A stretch of 64,000 bases of DNA. Source: an uncultured Prevotella sp. GTDB taxonomy: Bacteria; Bacteroidota; Bacteroidia; Bacteroidales; Bacteroidaceae. The notes under the pieces were generated by a model. The model saw only the letters and a list, made by a program, of their open reading frames with translations, was not told the DNA's origin and did no database searches. A program made the translations under genes and the position numbers. Shown here piece after piece: positions 1 through 7,147 of the stretch. Numbering within the stretch: position 1 is the stretch's first letter; each line of letters begins with the position of its first letter. The stretch spans positions 1-64,000 of the forward strand of contig NZ_CAMJFM010000002.1 in assembly GCF_946404925.1 (NCBI RefSeq). The letters run 5' to 3'.

Positions 1-165
1 ATAACCAATGCCTATTTGGCCAAAGTAAGACAAGCAGGCGCAGAGTACAAGGAAAAAGAACGGATATCAGATGATACTCAGACTGATCTTGATACGCCGA
101 TGCTCCCTGCAGAGGCATTTGTAAAGACCGTCAATGGCATTTTTGAAGGAATGTTGAAAAAATGA
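1..165 (+). CDS. C-terminal end of an unidentified protein (partial)
   Basis: An open frame runs in from the left edge and gives 54 residues before a TGA stop. The tail is hydrophilic (EYKEKERISDD, then FVKTVNGIFEGMLKK) with no signal peptide, membrane segment or motif that I recognise. Its stop overlaps the next start as ATGA, so the next small ORF is probably translationally coupled. The family cannot be named from this fragment. Confidence 0.6.
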   Translation: MTNAYLAKVRQAGAEYKEKERISDDTQTDLDTPMLPAEAFVKTVNGIFEGMLKK

Positions 166-272
166 ATATGGATTTGACTAGTACTTATGACCACAGGGAA
201 CGTGAGGCTGAAAAACAACGTCAGTTCAACCTGCGTCAGACCAAAAAGAAAGAAAAGCATAGAGGACATTAA
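162..272 (+). CDS. Small basic protein of 36 aa, function unknown
   Basis: The ATG at 162 overlaps the upstream stop by 4 nt and the frame ends with TAA at 270-272. The product is very charged (REREAEKQRQF, then RQTKKKEKHRGH) and ends in a Lys/Arg/His-rich tail, which suggests nucleic-acid binding or a disordered partner of the upstream protein. I do not recognise a family. The coupled start and the tight spacing to the next gene (11 nt) are the only support that it is translated, so it may be spurious. Confidence 0.4.
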   Translation: MNMDLTSTYDHREREAEKQRQFNLRQTKKKEKHRGH

Positions 273-283
273 ATAATCAAGGA

Positions 284-883
284 ATGAACGCAATATTATA
301 CATACATGGCAAAGGCGGTAGTGCAATGGAAAGTGAGCACTATAAGCTACTATTTCCTAATTGCGAAGTGATAGGCTTAGATTATCAGACGTTCACTCCT
401 TGGGAAACAGGTCAGGAGATACGCATAGCCATAAAAGAACTGAAAAGGAGATTCGAAAACATTATCCTGATTGCCAACAGCATCGGGGCATTCTTCAGCA
501 TGAATGCAGGTATCGACGAGATGGTTCAGAAAGCCTACTTTATCTCTCCCATCGTGGATATGGAGAAACTGATTACCGACATGATGAAGTGGGCCAATGT
601 CACAGAGCAGGAATTGGAATCAAAAGGAATGATTCATACTGACTTTGGCGAAGATCTGTCGTGGGAATACCTGAACTACGTCAGAAGTCACCCTATAGAA
701 TGGCGTTTACCAACACAGATTCTTTATGGCAGCAATGATCATCTGATGTCTATTGATACCATTACCGACTATGCCAATAAGCATCAAGCCACTCTAACCG
801 TGATGGAGGGTGGTGAGCACTGGTTCCACACAGAAGAACAGATGGCGTTCTTGGATAATTGGATAAAAGAAAAGAATGTATGA
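284..883 (+). CDS. Alpha/beta hydrolase (cytoplasmic)
   Basis: The 199-aa protein has the compact alpha/beta hydrolase layout. An oxyanion-hole HGKGG lies at residues 8-12. The nucleophile elbow is ANSIG with Ser66, replacing the usual GxSxG with A-N-S-I-G. Asp152 in YGSNDH and His179 in GGEHW complete a plausible triad. There is no signal peptide, so it is cytoplasmic; substrate is unknown, with small esters or peptides most likely. It is followed by a second hydrolase whose ATG overlaps its stop (ATGA), so the two are co-translated. Confidence 0.8.
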   Translation: MNAILYIHGKGGSAMESEHYKLLFPNCEVIGLDYQTFTPWETGQEIRIAIKELKRRFENIILIANSIGAFFSMNAGIDEMVQKAYFISPIVDMEKLITDMMKWANVTEQELESKGMIHTDFGEDLSWEYLNYVRSHPIEWRLPTQILYGSNDHLMSIDTITDYANKHQATLTVMEGGEHWFHTEEQMAFLDNWIKEKNV

Positions 884-1797
884 AAAGAACAGTATTATAT
901 TTATTATTCGCGCTGTTGCTGGTAGGATGTGCTAGCCAGCCACAGACACTTAGTGAATTGAAGTCTGAATACATCACTATCGATGATAGTGTTCGCGTAC
1001 ATTATAAGAAATATGGACAGGGCAAGACGGCCTTTTGTTTCGTTCACGGCTTCGGCTGCGATATGAACACCTGGGAGAAGCAGTTTGAGGCTTTCCGTGA
1101 TGAGAAAGACCTGCAACTCGTGTTCATCGACTTGCCTGGCTATGGACAGAGCGATAAGCCTCACGTGGACTATACGCTCGATTTCTTTGCCCATGCTATT
1201 GATGAAGTGCTGAATTCAAACGGCATCAAGGATGCGGTCTTTGTAGGCCATAGCCTCGGCACGCCCGTATGCCGTCAGACGCTGATGGCGACGGGGCACA
1301 AAGGCACTTTGGTAGATGTTGATGGTGTATATTGTTTCTACGATGGTACTGAAACACCTGAATATGTAGAGGCTGTGAATCAGTTTGGTCATGCCTTCGA
1401 TGGCGAGAACTGCCGTGAGGTAATTACAGGTTTTGTATCCTCGTTGGCAGGCAAGGATACGCCTCAGGAGATCAACGACTATGCCATGTCTGTGATGCCC
1501 GAGACGCCCCAGTATGTGGCATCGAGCACGATGCAGCACCTTGTGGAAAGGAAATGGTGGCCCAATACGCAAATCTCTCTGCCCGTCATGGTGATCTGCA
1601 CGCAGAACAGCGGACTTGATCCTGACAACAAGCAGAAAATGCAGCGTCTCTACCCCAACCTCGACTATACTGAACTGACTACTTGCGGACACTTCATCCA
1701 CATGGAACAGCCTGATATGTTCAACGAGAAACTGAAGAATTACAAGCCCGCCGTGAAATGTGTTAGGAACAGGATACTGAACGGTAAACTAAAATAG
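880..1797 (+). CDS. Alpha/beta hydrolase lipoprotein
   Basis: I chose the ATG at 880 over an in-frame ATG at 859 because it begins a lipoprotein signal (MKRTVLYLLFALLLVGC, lipid-modified Cys17) and overlaps the upstream stop as ATGA. The mature 288-aa part is a classical alpha/beta hydrolase: HGFG near residue 56, GHSLG with nucleophile Ser125, and a terminal CGHFIH with His271. It is probably an envelope-anchored esterase, lipase or proline-iminopeptidase-like enzyme; substrate is unknown. The pair of tandem hydrolases, one soluble and one lipid-anchored, forms a small operon that ends in a repeat-rich convergent spacer. Confidence 0.82.
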   Translation: MKRTVLYLLFALLLVGCASQPQTLSELKSEYITIDDSVRVHYKKYGQGKTAFCFVHGFGCDMNTWEKQFEAFRDEKDLQLVFIDLPGYGQSDKPHVDYTLDFFAHAIDEVLNSNGIKDAVFVGHSLGTPVCRQTLMATGHKGTLVDVDGVYCFYDGTETPEYVEAVNQFGHAFDGENCREVITGFVSSLAGKDTPQEINDYAMSVMPETPQYVASSTMQHLVERKWWPNTQISLPVMVICTQNSGLDPDNKQKMQRLYPNLDYTELTTCGHFIHMEQPDMFNEKLKNYKPAVKCVRNRILNGKLK

Positions 1798-1802
1798 AAA
1801 TA

Positions 1803-1890
1803 TTCCCACCTTGGGAATGAATTGTTCCCTGCCTGGGAATGAAACGTTCCCAAGTTGGGAATCAATTGTTCTCTTACTGGGAACAAATTT
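1803..1890. repeat. Four tandem 22-bp units with TTCCC/GGGAA arms
   Basis: Units start at 1803, 1825, 1847 and 1869. Each is a 22-bp module with a 15-bp palindrome (TTCCC-N5-GGGAA) and a 7-bp linker (TGAATTG, TGAAACG, TCAATTG); the last unit is degenerate. It begins right after the stop of the upstream hydrolase. The same architecture (22-bp period, GTTTCC/GGAAAC arms) recurs inside the GH92 gene at 19900. It could act as a terminator hairpin series or be a mobile palindromic repeat. Confidence 0.85.
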
Positions 1891-1950
1891 ACTACCTTTA
1901 ATTGCAGATTTTGCTACATCTGAAGCACTTTTTTATAAAGTATAACAGAA

Positions 1951-2195
1951 AAATCTCTCAATCTCTCATAAAATCTCTCAAAACGCCCGTGTACAAAGGG
2001 TTTGAGACGGGTGAGAGATTTTTCTCATCCCTCCCTAATCTCTCATCCATCTCTCATATTACCCTCCAATAAAAATGAGGAATTAGTGAGGGATTCTTGA
2101 GAGATTAGGGAGGGATTTTGAGAATCTCTCATACCCTGCAAAGCCTTTGTACAAAAGGCTTTCCGAGAATTATATGAGAGATGGAGGGATTATTT
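1951..2195. repeat. Composite intergenic element built from ATCTCTCA motifs
   Basis: The convergent spacer between 1798 and 2208 has no ORF. It holds many ATCTCTCA/TGAGAGAT words in both orientations. A perfect 19-bp inverted repeat (2027-2045 with 2098-2116) could close a loop of 52 nt. A near-palindrome around GTACA (2140-2162, arms AAAGCCTTT/AAAGGCTTT) echoes a related word at 1989-2000. The order of parts looks like a folded, non-coding repeat unit (REP or MITE-like) and not like a simple terminator. Confidence 0.7.
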
Positions 2196-2208
2196 TTAGT
2201 AAACTATC

Positions 2209-2778
2209 TCAAATACGTTTAATTGCTTTAAGACATTTCTGTTTGTCCTTCTCCGATAGCTCTGGATGCATCACGGTACCGCCTCGTTCGATGGTTGCTA
2301 CAATCTTAAAGCCTGAATAGCGACAGATTTCGCGCATCGCACGGATGGCACCACGTGACTGCTTGAACAGGATGTTCCAAGGCCAAGGGGTGGTACAGGT
2401 GCTGATGAGGATACACCTCTTGCCTTTCATCAATGGTTCTGGGAAACGAGGTGTGTCGCGCATCATACCATAGACGATGCGATCGAACAGCAACTTCATC
2501 TGTCCTGGTATGTTGCCCCAATAGCAGGGGGCTCCCATCATGATGGCATCGGCCTCTTGCATCATCTTCAAAACACGCTGTGAGTCGTCTTCGCCCAACA
2601 CACATTTCTCCTTAGTGCGGCAAGCCATACAGCCGATGCAGGGCTTGATGTTCAGGTCGTTGGTATAAACCATCTGTACCTTGTCGCCTCTCAACTCTGC
2701 CTCCTGCTGCATGATGCCAAGCATCTGCGAAATCATGCCCTTCTTTCGTGGGCTTCCGTTTATAATCAGTATATTCAT
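2209..2778 (-). CDS. Flavodoxin-fold NADPH-dependent FMN reductase / Isf-like flavoprotein
   Basis: The 189-aa protein starts with a flavodoxin-like MNILIINGSPRKKG phosphate-binding loop. A compact cysteine cluster follows at Cys47, Cys50, Cys53 and Cys59 (CIGCMAC-x5-C), as in iron-sulfur flavoproteins that carry a [4Fe-4S] cluster beside FMN. APCYWGNIPGQMK is the second flavin-binding loop of the family. It probably transfers electrons or reduces quinones, nitro compounds or flavin in the cytoplasm. It lies 6 nt behind the transglutaminase gene, so it should share the promoter at 4052-4083 and the repeat operator there. Confidence 0.85.
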   Translation of the reverse strand: MNILIINGSPRKKGMISQMLGIMQQEAELRGDKVQMVYTNDLNIKPCIGCMACRTKEKCVLGEDDSQRVLKMMQEADAIMMGAPCYWGNIPGQMKLLFDRIVYGMMRDTPRFPEPLMKGKRCILISTCTTPWPWNILFKQSRGAIRAMREICRYSGFKIVATIERGGTVMHPELSEKDKQKCLKAIKRI

Positions 2779-2784
2779 TGTTGC

Positions 2785-4023
2785 TTACATTTCAGGTTTT
2801 GCCCAGAATAGGTCTGAATCGGTAGTGGTGTCGCAACCTTTCCAATTTGGGCTACTGTAACCTGTGGGGAATAGAACGAAGTCACTATCCTTTGGGTTCT
2901 CGCGATAATCGCTCTCTGGGTTGAAGCGACTTATTTTCTTGCAGGCAAAGAAGTAGAGATTCTTAGCCATATAATAGTCCAGATAATACTCTTTGGTCTG
3001 CTGACCCTGATGGTTCCAGTTGGCAGTCTCGCAGAGTACCAGCGGGAGGTCGTTTCTCAGTCTTTCGCGCACCTCAGCAATACCTAGCATAGTGCCATTC
3101 TCGTCCATCACCCAGGCATCCATTGTTGGGTCGATCCAGATCCACTTCTGCAACTGACTTGACCATACGCTGTTGATTACATGGCACTCGTGGTCGTTAG
3201 GATCGGCTGGCAAGCAGGTAACATAGCGGGCAGGAATGCCCAAAGCCAGATACATCTCGCAGAGAGAGATGGCCAGCTGGCGGCAGTTGACACCCTTGCC
3301 TGTAGTCTTTACATAGTTATAAAGGTCGATGGCATCCATCTCGGCAAAGGCACGGTGATTGCCATCGTGAGGCATATTGTCGTGAACAAAGTGCAGCAGA
3401 TTGATAATCTTCGACATCTCATCGCCCTGACCTGCTACAGAGTCGAGCTTGAAATACTCGCGAACCATACGCAGGTTCATCGACTCGTTAGGCTGATAAT
3501 GGAATGGATTCTCTTTTTTTACAGAATCCTTGGCGTAAGCGCCTGCCTTTTTAAGAACGCTAAGTGGCTGACGGTCCTTGACAATCTCCAACAGCGCCTT
3601 ATACTTCTTATCTTTGCGCAGCGTCTTGAGGTCGTTGTCGTTAAGCATGTTGTTGTAGTCCTTATAGCCGTTGTCTACAGACTTCTCCAATGCTTGAAGT
3701 GCCTGTTTCTTCTGGCCAGTGAGGGCAAGGCAGCACGCCATGTCGTACTGATAAAAACCTTTCGACTCTTTAATAAGGTTTTCAGGGATTTCTGTATCTT
3801 TATGAATGGTTGTGGTGTCGAGAATGTTTATCAGCGTCGTAAGTGAAGTGATTGCTTCCTTATATTTGCCTTGCTTGAGACAGTTCTTATAAGTTGTCTC
3901 ATTCATAGCCATCAACATCTGAAACTCCATCATCCGCTTCTGCTGAGCATTGGAGTCCATAACAAACATAAGCGTCATGGCAACCATGACCAACGCTTTC
4001 TTTGCAAAATTCTTAGTTTTCAT
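2785..4023 (-). CDS. Secreted transglutaminase-like protein with helical-repeat N-terminus
   Basis: The 412-aa protein has an N-terminal signal peptide ending near SNAQ. Residues about 40-150 are helical TPR-like repeats. A transglutaminase/protease core follows with a visible triad: Cys247 in GVNCRQLA, His281 in ECHVIN and Asp298 in WIDPT. In this superfamily such proteins hydrolyse or cross-link amide bonds; the true substrate is unknown. The start codon is supported by a leader that runs back to a consensus promoter. It is the first gene of a two-gene operon with the flavoprotein, directly behind the LytTR regulator gene. Confidence 0.82.
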   Translation of the reverse strand: MKTKNFAKKALVMVAMTLMFVMDSNAQQKRMMEFQMLMAMNETTYKNCLKQGKYKEAITSLTTLINILDTTTIHKDTEIPENLIKESKGFYQYDMACCLALTGQKKQALQALEKSVDNGYKDYNNMLNDNDLKTLRKDKKYKALLEIVKDRQPLSVLKKAGAYAKDSVKKENPFHYQPNESMNLRMVREYFKLDSVAGQGDEMSKIINLLHFVHDNMPHDGNHRAFAEMDAIDLYNYVKTTGKGVNCRQLAISLCEMYLALGIPARYVTCLPADPNDHECHVINSVWSSQLQKWIWIDPTMDAWVMDENGTMLGIAEVRERLRNDLPLVLCETANWNHQGQQTKEYYLDYYMAKNLYFFACKKISRFNPESDYRENPKDSDFVLFPTGYSSPNWKGCDTTTDSDLFWAKPEM

Positions 4024-4051
4024 ACTTATAATTTTTATCAGTTTGACGTTG

Positions 4052-4083
4052 CAAAGATACTGATAGTTGCAATGTCTGCCAAA
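4052..4083 (-). promoter_or_regulatory. Bacteroidetes promoter of the transglutaminase operon
   Basis: Read on the minus strand, TTTG (4080-4083) is followed by 20 nt and then TATCTTTG (4052-4059), an exact match to the -33/-7 consensus TTTG-N19/20-TAnnTTTG. The leader to the ATG at 4023 is about 25-30 nt and carries the GCAACGTCAAAC word seen in slightly varied form after several -7 boxes here. Confidence 0.85.
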
Positions 4084-4118
4084 TAATTGGGATATTTGGC
4101 AGACAATTGTGATGAATG
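4073..4118 (-). promoter_or_regulatory. Putative operator: direct repeats plus a 13-bp inverted repeat over the -33 box
   Basis: On the minus strand, ATCACAATT (4105-4113) and ATCCCAATT (4085-4093) are spaced by exactly 20 bp, and the second ends one base before the -33 TTTG. The same layout stands upstream of the LiaF-like gene at 12248-12276. In addition TGTCTGCCAAATA (4073-4085) and TATTTGGCAGACA (4093-4105) form a perfect 13-bp inverted repeat centred just upstream of the -33 box and covering it. Two-turn direct repeats upstream of the promoter fit LytTR binding, and the LytTR gene ends 11 bp away. Confidence 0.65.
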
Positions 4119-4128
4119 GTACATGAAA

Positions 4129-5730
4129 CTATGCGAGTTCCTTGATGGCAGCTTTGACTTGCGCCATGTTGCTGCGCGATACAGGTAGGTGATCATTACT
4201 GTATTTGATGATTAACTGCGTAGAATTGCTATGCGACTCTATACGTTCTACCTGTTCGAGATTGACAAGGAAGGCGCGATGGCATCTTACTATTGTTGGA
4301 TAGCTGCGCAAATCGTCCTCAAGCTGCTTCAGGGTGACACGCAGCATGTCAATCTTTACCTTTCCATTGCATAACTGGTACACTTTAACATAGTTACCCA
4401 CAGCCTCTATGTATAGCAGATTGGCTATTTCCAGACTCACGTTCTCGCTGGTATTACCAGTAAGGACAATGGTAGATGGCGACTGTTTTTTCGTGGGTTG
4501 TGGCTTTGTTTCTTTGGCCTGCTGCAGTTTCGCCAACAGCTCGTTTAATTGCTGCATTTCCTTTTCTTTCTCCACAAGCAGTTTCTTACGATGGCGCACA
4601 AGTGCAAACAACACTATGATGACACCAATCAGGCTTAGCGTGAGCAGCAGGAAGAAAATGAGTTGCCTTTGTCGCGATACGGTAAGCATCAGCTCGTGTT
4701 CGCGTAGCGTTTGAATGGATTTCTCCTTAGCCTCAGCCACAGCCTGACTCTTTTCACGCTTGTCTCTCTTCTCGTTGGCATACTCTGCCATATCTGTAAT
4801 GTTATAGCGCCCTGTGGAGGCATAATTCAAAACCATTCTGTGACCAATGACGCAGAAGCGGGTGGCATCGCTGGTCTCGTACTCTTCTACCTCGTCTAAG
4901 TACTGGCGTGCTTTCTGCTTATCGCCTTTTAACAACCAGGCATGCGACAATGAGAATAGTGAGCCAACCTCATTACCCTCGAAAGCCTTCGACTGGCGAT
5001 AGTGCTCCATAATCTGTTCATGCAGTTGGATGCCTTTGTCATATTGGCCCATACCAATGAGCAAATCTGCGTAGTTACGCATCACATCACGCCAAATATA
5101 AACAGAATCCTTGGCACTATCTCTATAAGCTATAGCTCGTTCCAAAGTAACGATGGCCGAGTCTTTTTTGCCATGAAAGTAATATTCAAGAGCCAGACTG
5201 TTTAGCAATGCAGCGTGGTTCTTATCGCCTCCGTCCAGCTTGATCACTTCGTTGGTATAGTGCTTCTGCTCCTCCAGATTCTTCTCCAGTGAGGCCATGC
5301 GGGCAAGACTTCGGAGTTTTGAAACGGTCTCCTCGCGATTGCCAGCCCTACGACTCTCCTCCATCGACTGAATCATCAGTTTCTTTGATTGGGTAAGGCT
5401 GTCTCTCCACCAGTAGTACGACGATGCCAGCGCACGTGCCTTTCGTTGCATAGCGCTGTCTTTCCCCTGATAGTAATCTATGGCATAGAGCACCAGCGAA
5501 TCCTCCGACATAGACTGATTCGCATTCTTGTGGGCAAGGGCCATAGTCATCCAGTAGCGCGCCTTCCATTCACCAGTCAGGTGCCCTGTGTTTTCCACCT
5601 TATTTAATATGCAGAGAGCGCTGTCGGCATTTTCTTCTACCAAGGCCTCTGCCTCACTTATAAACTGCTTGTCTGTCTTGCTGCAAGCGGCTAATAGTAA
5701 TGTAATAAATAGCCAATTAATTCGTTTCAT
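4129..5730 (-). CDS. Membrane-anchored TPR sensor with LytTR DNA-binding output
   Basis: The 533-aa product begins with a lipoprotein signal (LLLAACSK, Cys16). TPR repeats fill residues about 20-340, one membrane helix lies at about 356-378, and a coiled coil (RHRKKLLVEKEKEMQQL) leads to a LytTR domain at about 425-530. Landmarks are LLYIEAVGNYVKVY, CHRAFLVN and LPVSRS. A periplasmic TPR sensor would thus control a DNA-binding domain held at the inner membrane. I rejected the 41-residue upstream extension because the ATG at 5730 starts the signal peptide. It lies 52 bp behind the acyltransferase gene. Likely targets are the two promoters that share the ATCACAA/ATCCCAA repeats. Confidence 0.85.
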   Translation of the reverse strand: MKRINWLFITLLLAACSKTDKQFISEAEALVEENADSALCILNKVENTGHLTGEWKARYWMTMALAHKNANQSMSEDSLVLYAIDYYQGKDSAMQRKARALASSYYWWRDSLTQSKKLMIQSMEESRRAGNREETVSKLRSLARMASLEKNLEEQKHYTNEVIKLDGGDKNHAALLNSLALEYYFHGKKDSAIVTLERAIAYRDSAKDSVYIWRDVMRNYADLLIGMGQYDKGIQLHEQIMEHYRQSKAFEGNEVGSLFSLSHAWLLKGDKQKARQYLDEVEEYETSDATRFCVIGHRMVLNYASTGRYNITDMAEYANEKRDKREKSQAVAEAKEKSIQTLREHELMLTVSRQRQLIFFLLLTLSLIGVIIVLFALVRHRKKLLVEKEKEMQQLNELLAKLQQAKETKPQPTKKQSPSTIVLTGNTSENVSLEIANLLYIEAVGNYVKVYQLCNGKVKIDMLRVTLKQLEDDLRSYPTIVRCHRAFLVNLEQVERIESHSNSTQLIIKYSNDHLPVSRSNMAQVKAAIKELA

Positions 5731-5782
5731 GACTTTTACAATACTCGTTTTACTCCAGGAATTATCTTGACTATCATTATTC

Positions 5783-6400
5783 TTACAACTTGTTGATTTC
5801 ATCTTGCAGGCGCTGAAGGAACTTGGCTGCTTGACCACCATCCATCTGAACATGGTGGAACTGGAGCGATATGGGCAGAGTGGTCTTAAACCAACCTTTA
5901 CGATATCTGGCCCAAGCCAAGAACGGATTGTTGAACTTGCCGCTATATTGGTTAACTATGCAGTCAATCTCTGTCTGCACTAGGGTTGATGTTCCAATAA
6001 TCATATAGTCTTCAAGGAAAGAGCTCTTACATTCACTGGCAGCCTGAGCGGTCATTTTCTGGTAATCATTATTAAACTGCTGCAGATCGTCAGAATACGG
6101 AATATCACATGAGCTGATGTCGCCCTTGCTATTCTCCACGATGACATTGATGGCAAGTCTATCGAACTGGAATAGTTTGCCATTTTCTGGCAATTGGTAG
6201 AACTCTTTTATATCCTTGGCTGCCCTGCCTATGCACCAGCACATCAGGACATTGAACTTAACACCACTCTTCTTACTGACCTTTACCAAGCGGGTAACAT
6301 CAAACGTCTTCACCAACGTCACCATTGGCACAGGTGACGACATCCACATGTTGAATGCATTAGCACGGATACTTTCCTGGGGATTTATTTCTTTTTTCAT
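5783..6400 (-). CDS. CatA-like O-acetyltransferase (chloramphenicol acetyltransferase fold)
   Basis: The 205-aa length and the C-terminal HHVQMDGG (the HHxxxDG catalytic motif near residues 182-189) match type A chloramphenicol acetyltransferases, trimeric cytoplasmic enzymes that move acetyl from acetyl-CoA to a hydroxyl. The PFLAWARYRKGWFKTTLPIS stretch is also family-like. Chromosomal homologues in Bacteroidales often have no proven role in chloramphenicol resistance, so the natural acceptor is open. It starts 3 nt after the DUF2461 stop, in the same operon. Confidence 0.85.
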   Translation of the reverse strand: MKKEINPQESIRANAFNMWMSSPVPMVTLVKTFDVTRLVKVSKKSGVKFNVLMCWCIGRAAKDIKEFYQLPENGKLFQFDRLAINVIVENSKGDISSCDIPYSDDLQQFNNDYQKMTAQAASECKSSFLEDYMIIGTSTLVQTEIDCIVNQYSGKFNNPFLAWARYRKGWFKTTLPISLQFHHVQMDGGQAAKFLQRLQDEINKL

Positions 6401-6403
6401 AGT

Positions 6404-7129
6404 TTATTCGTAATCGTCGATGACGGAGTTCATCATGTCCATCATGGGCTTGGCGGCACGGAACATGCGTTCCATCTCATCAAGCCAATCATCGCCCTCG
6501 AAGAAGGTGTTTGATACTGCATGCCAACAGCAGTAATCCTTGAATCGTAGGTACTTGACGTATGGCCAATCCTTAGGGAATCCTGCTGGGCAGGTCTTAA
6601 GCTTGGCCAATCCGAAACCTTGGGGCTGGTCCCAACTGTCTACATTGGTAGGCTCCTTAAAGCTGCTTGCCTCATCGCTTCCAAAGTATTTGAGGAATTC
6701 CTTGTTCTCCACACATTTGAGCCATTCTGCTGTATTACCCATCATCTCATTACGACACGAGGTAAGGATATTGGTGGGCAACCAGTAGTTGCCCACAGCC
6801 AATATGCAGTGATCGGGTTCAAAATGCAGATAGTATCCACCTCTTAGCGCCTTTTTGCTCTTGGCATTGATATAGGCGCCGAGGTGGTTCTTGTATGGCG
6901 ACTTGTCAGGAGAGAATCGAGTATCGCGATAAAAGCGATAGGTGCAATCCTTAACCTGCACATGGGCAATCTCAGGGTCGAACGTCACAATGCGGTCTAT
7001 GGCCTGCTGCACGCCCCTTTCAAACTCGGCCCTTACGGCTTCATATTCTTTCTTGTTTTCCTGAAACCACTCGCGGTTGTTGTTTGCCATCACCTGGCGC
7101 AGGAAACTCAAAATTCTCTTCTGATCCAT
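6404..7129 (-). CDS. DUF2461 family protein
   Basis: The 241-aa cytoplasmic protein has the DUF2461 (TIGR02453) signature: an N-terminal FLRQVMANNNREWFQENKKE, then DCTYRFYRDTRFSPDKSPYK and GGYYLHFEPD. Function of the family is unknown. I prefer the ATG at 7129 to the in-frame TTG at 7135. It sits between the M13 peptidase (18 nt upstream) and the CatA-like gene (3 nt downstream) in an apparent operon. Confidence 0.88.
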   Translation of the reverse strand: MDQKRILSFLRQVMANNNREWFQENKKEYEAVRAEFERGVQQAIDRIVTFDPEIAHVQVKDCTYRFYRDTRFSPDKSPYKNHLGAYINAKSKKALRGGYYLHFEPDHCILAVGNYWLPTNILTSCRNEMMGNTAEWLKCVENKEFLKYFGSDEASSFKEPTNVDSWDQPQGFGLAKLKTCPAGFPKDWPYVKYLRFKDYCCWHAVSNTFFEGDDWLDEMERMFRAAKPMMDMMNSVIDDYE

Positions 7130-7147
7130 CGTCAAACTGTTATTTTA

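Noticed and set aside
1803..1890. CRISPR array
   Set aside because: Unit length is 22 bp with 7-bp linkers and no unique spacers; no cas gene is in the window.
5731..5853. N-terminal extension of the LytTR protein
   Set aside because: It would bury the lipoprotein signal peptide that begins at the ATG at 5730.
5783..6400. Acquired chloramphenicol resistance gene
   Set aside because: It sits in a chromosomal operon with housekeeping-type genes and no mobile element; a native acyltransferase is more likely.
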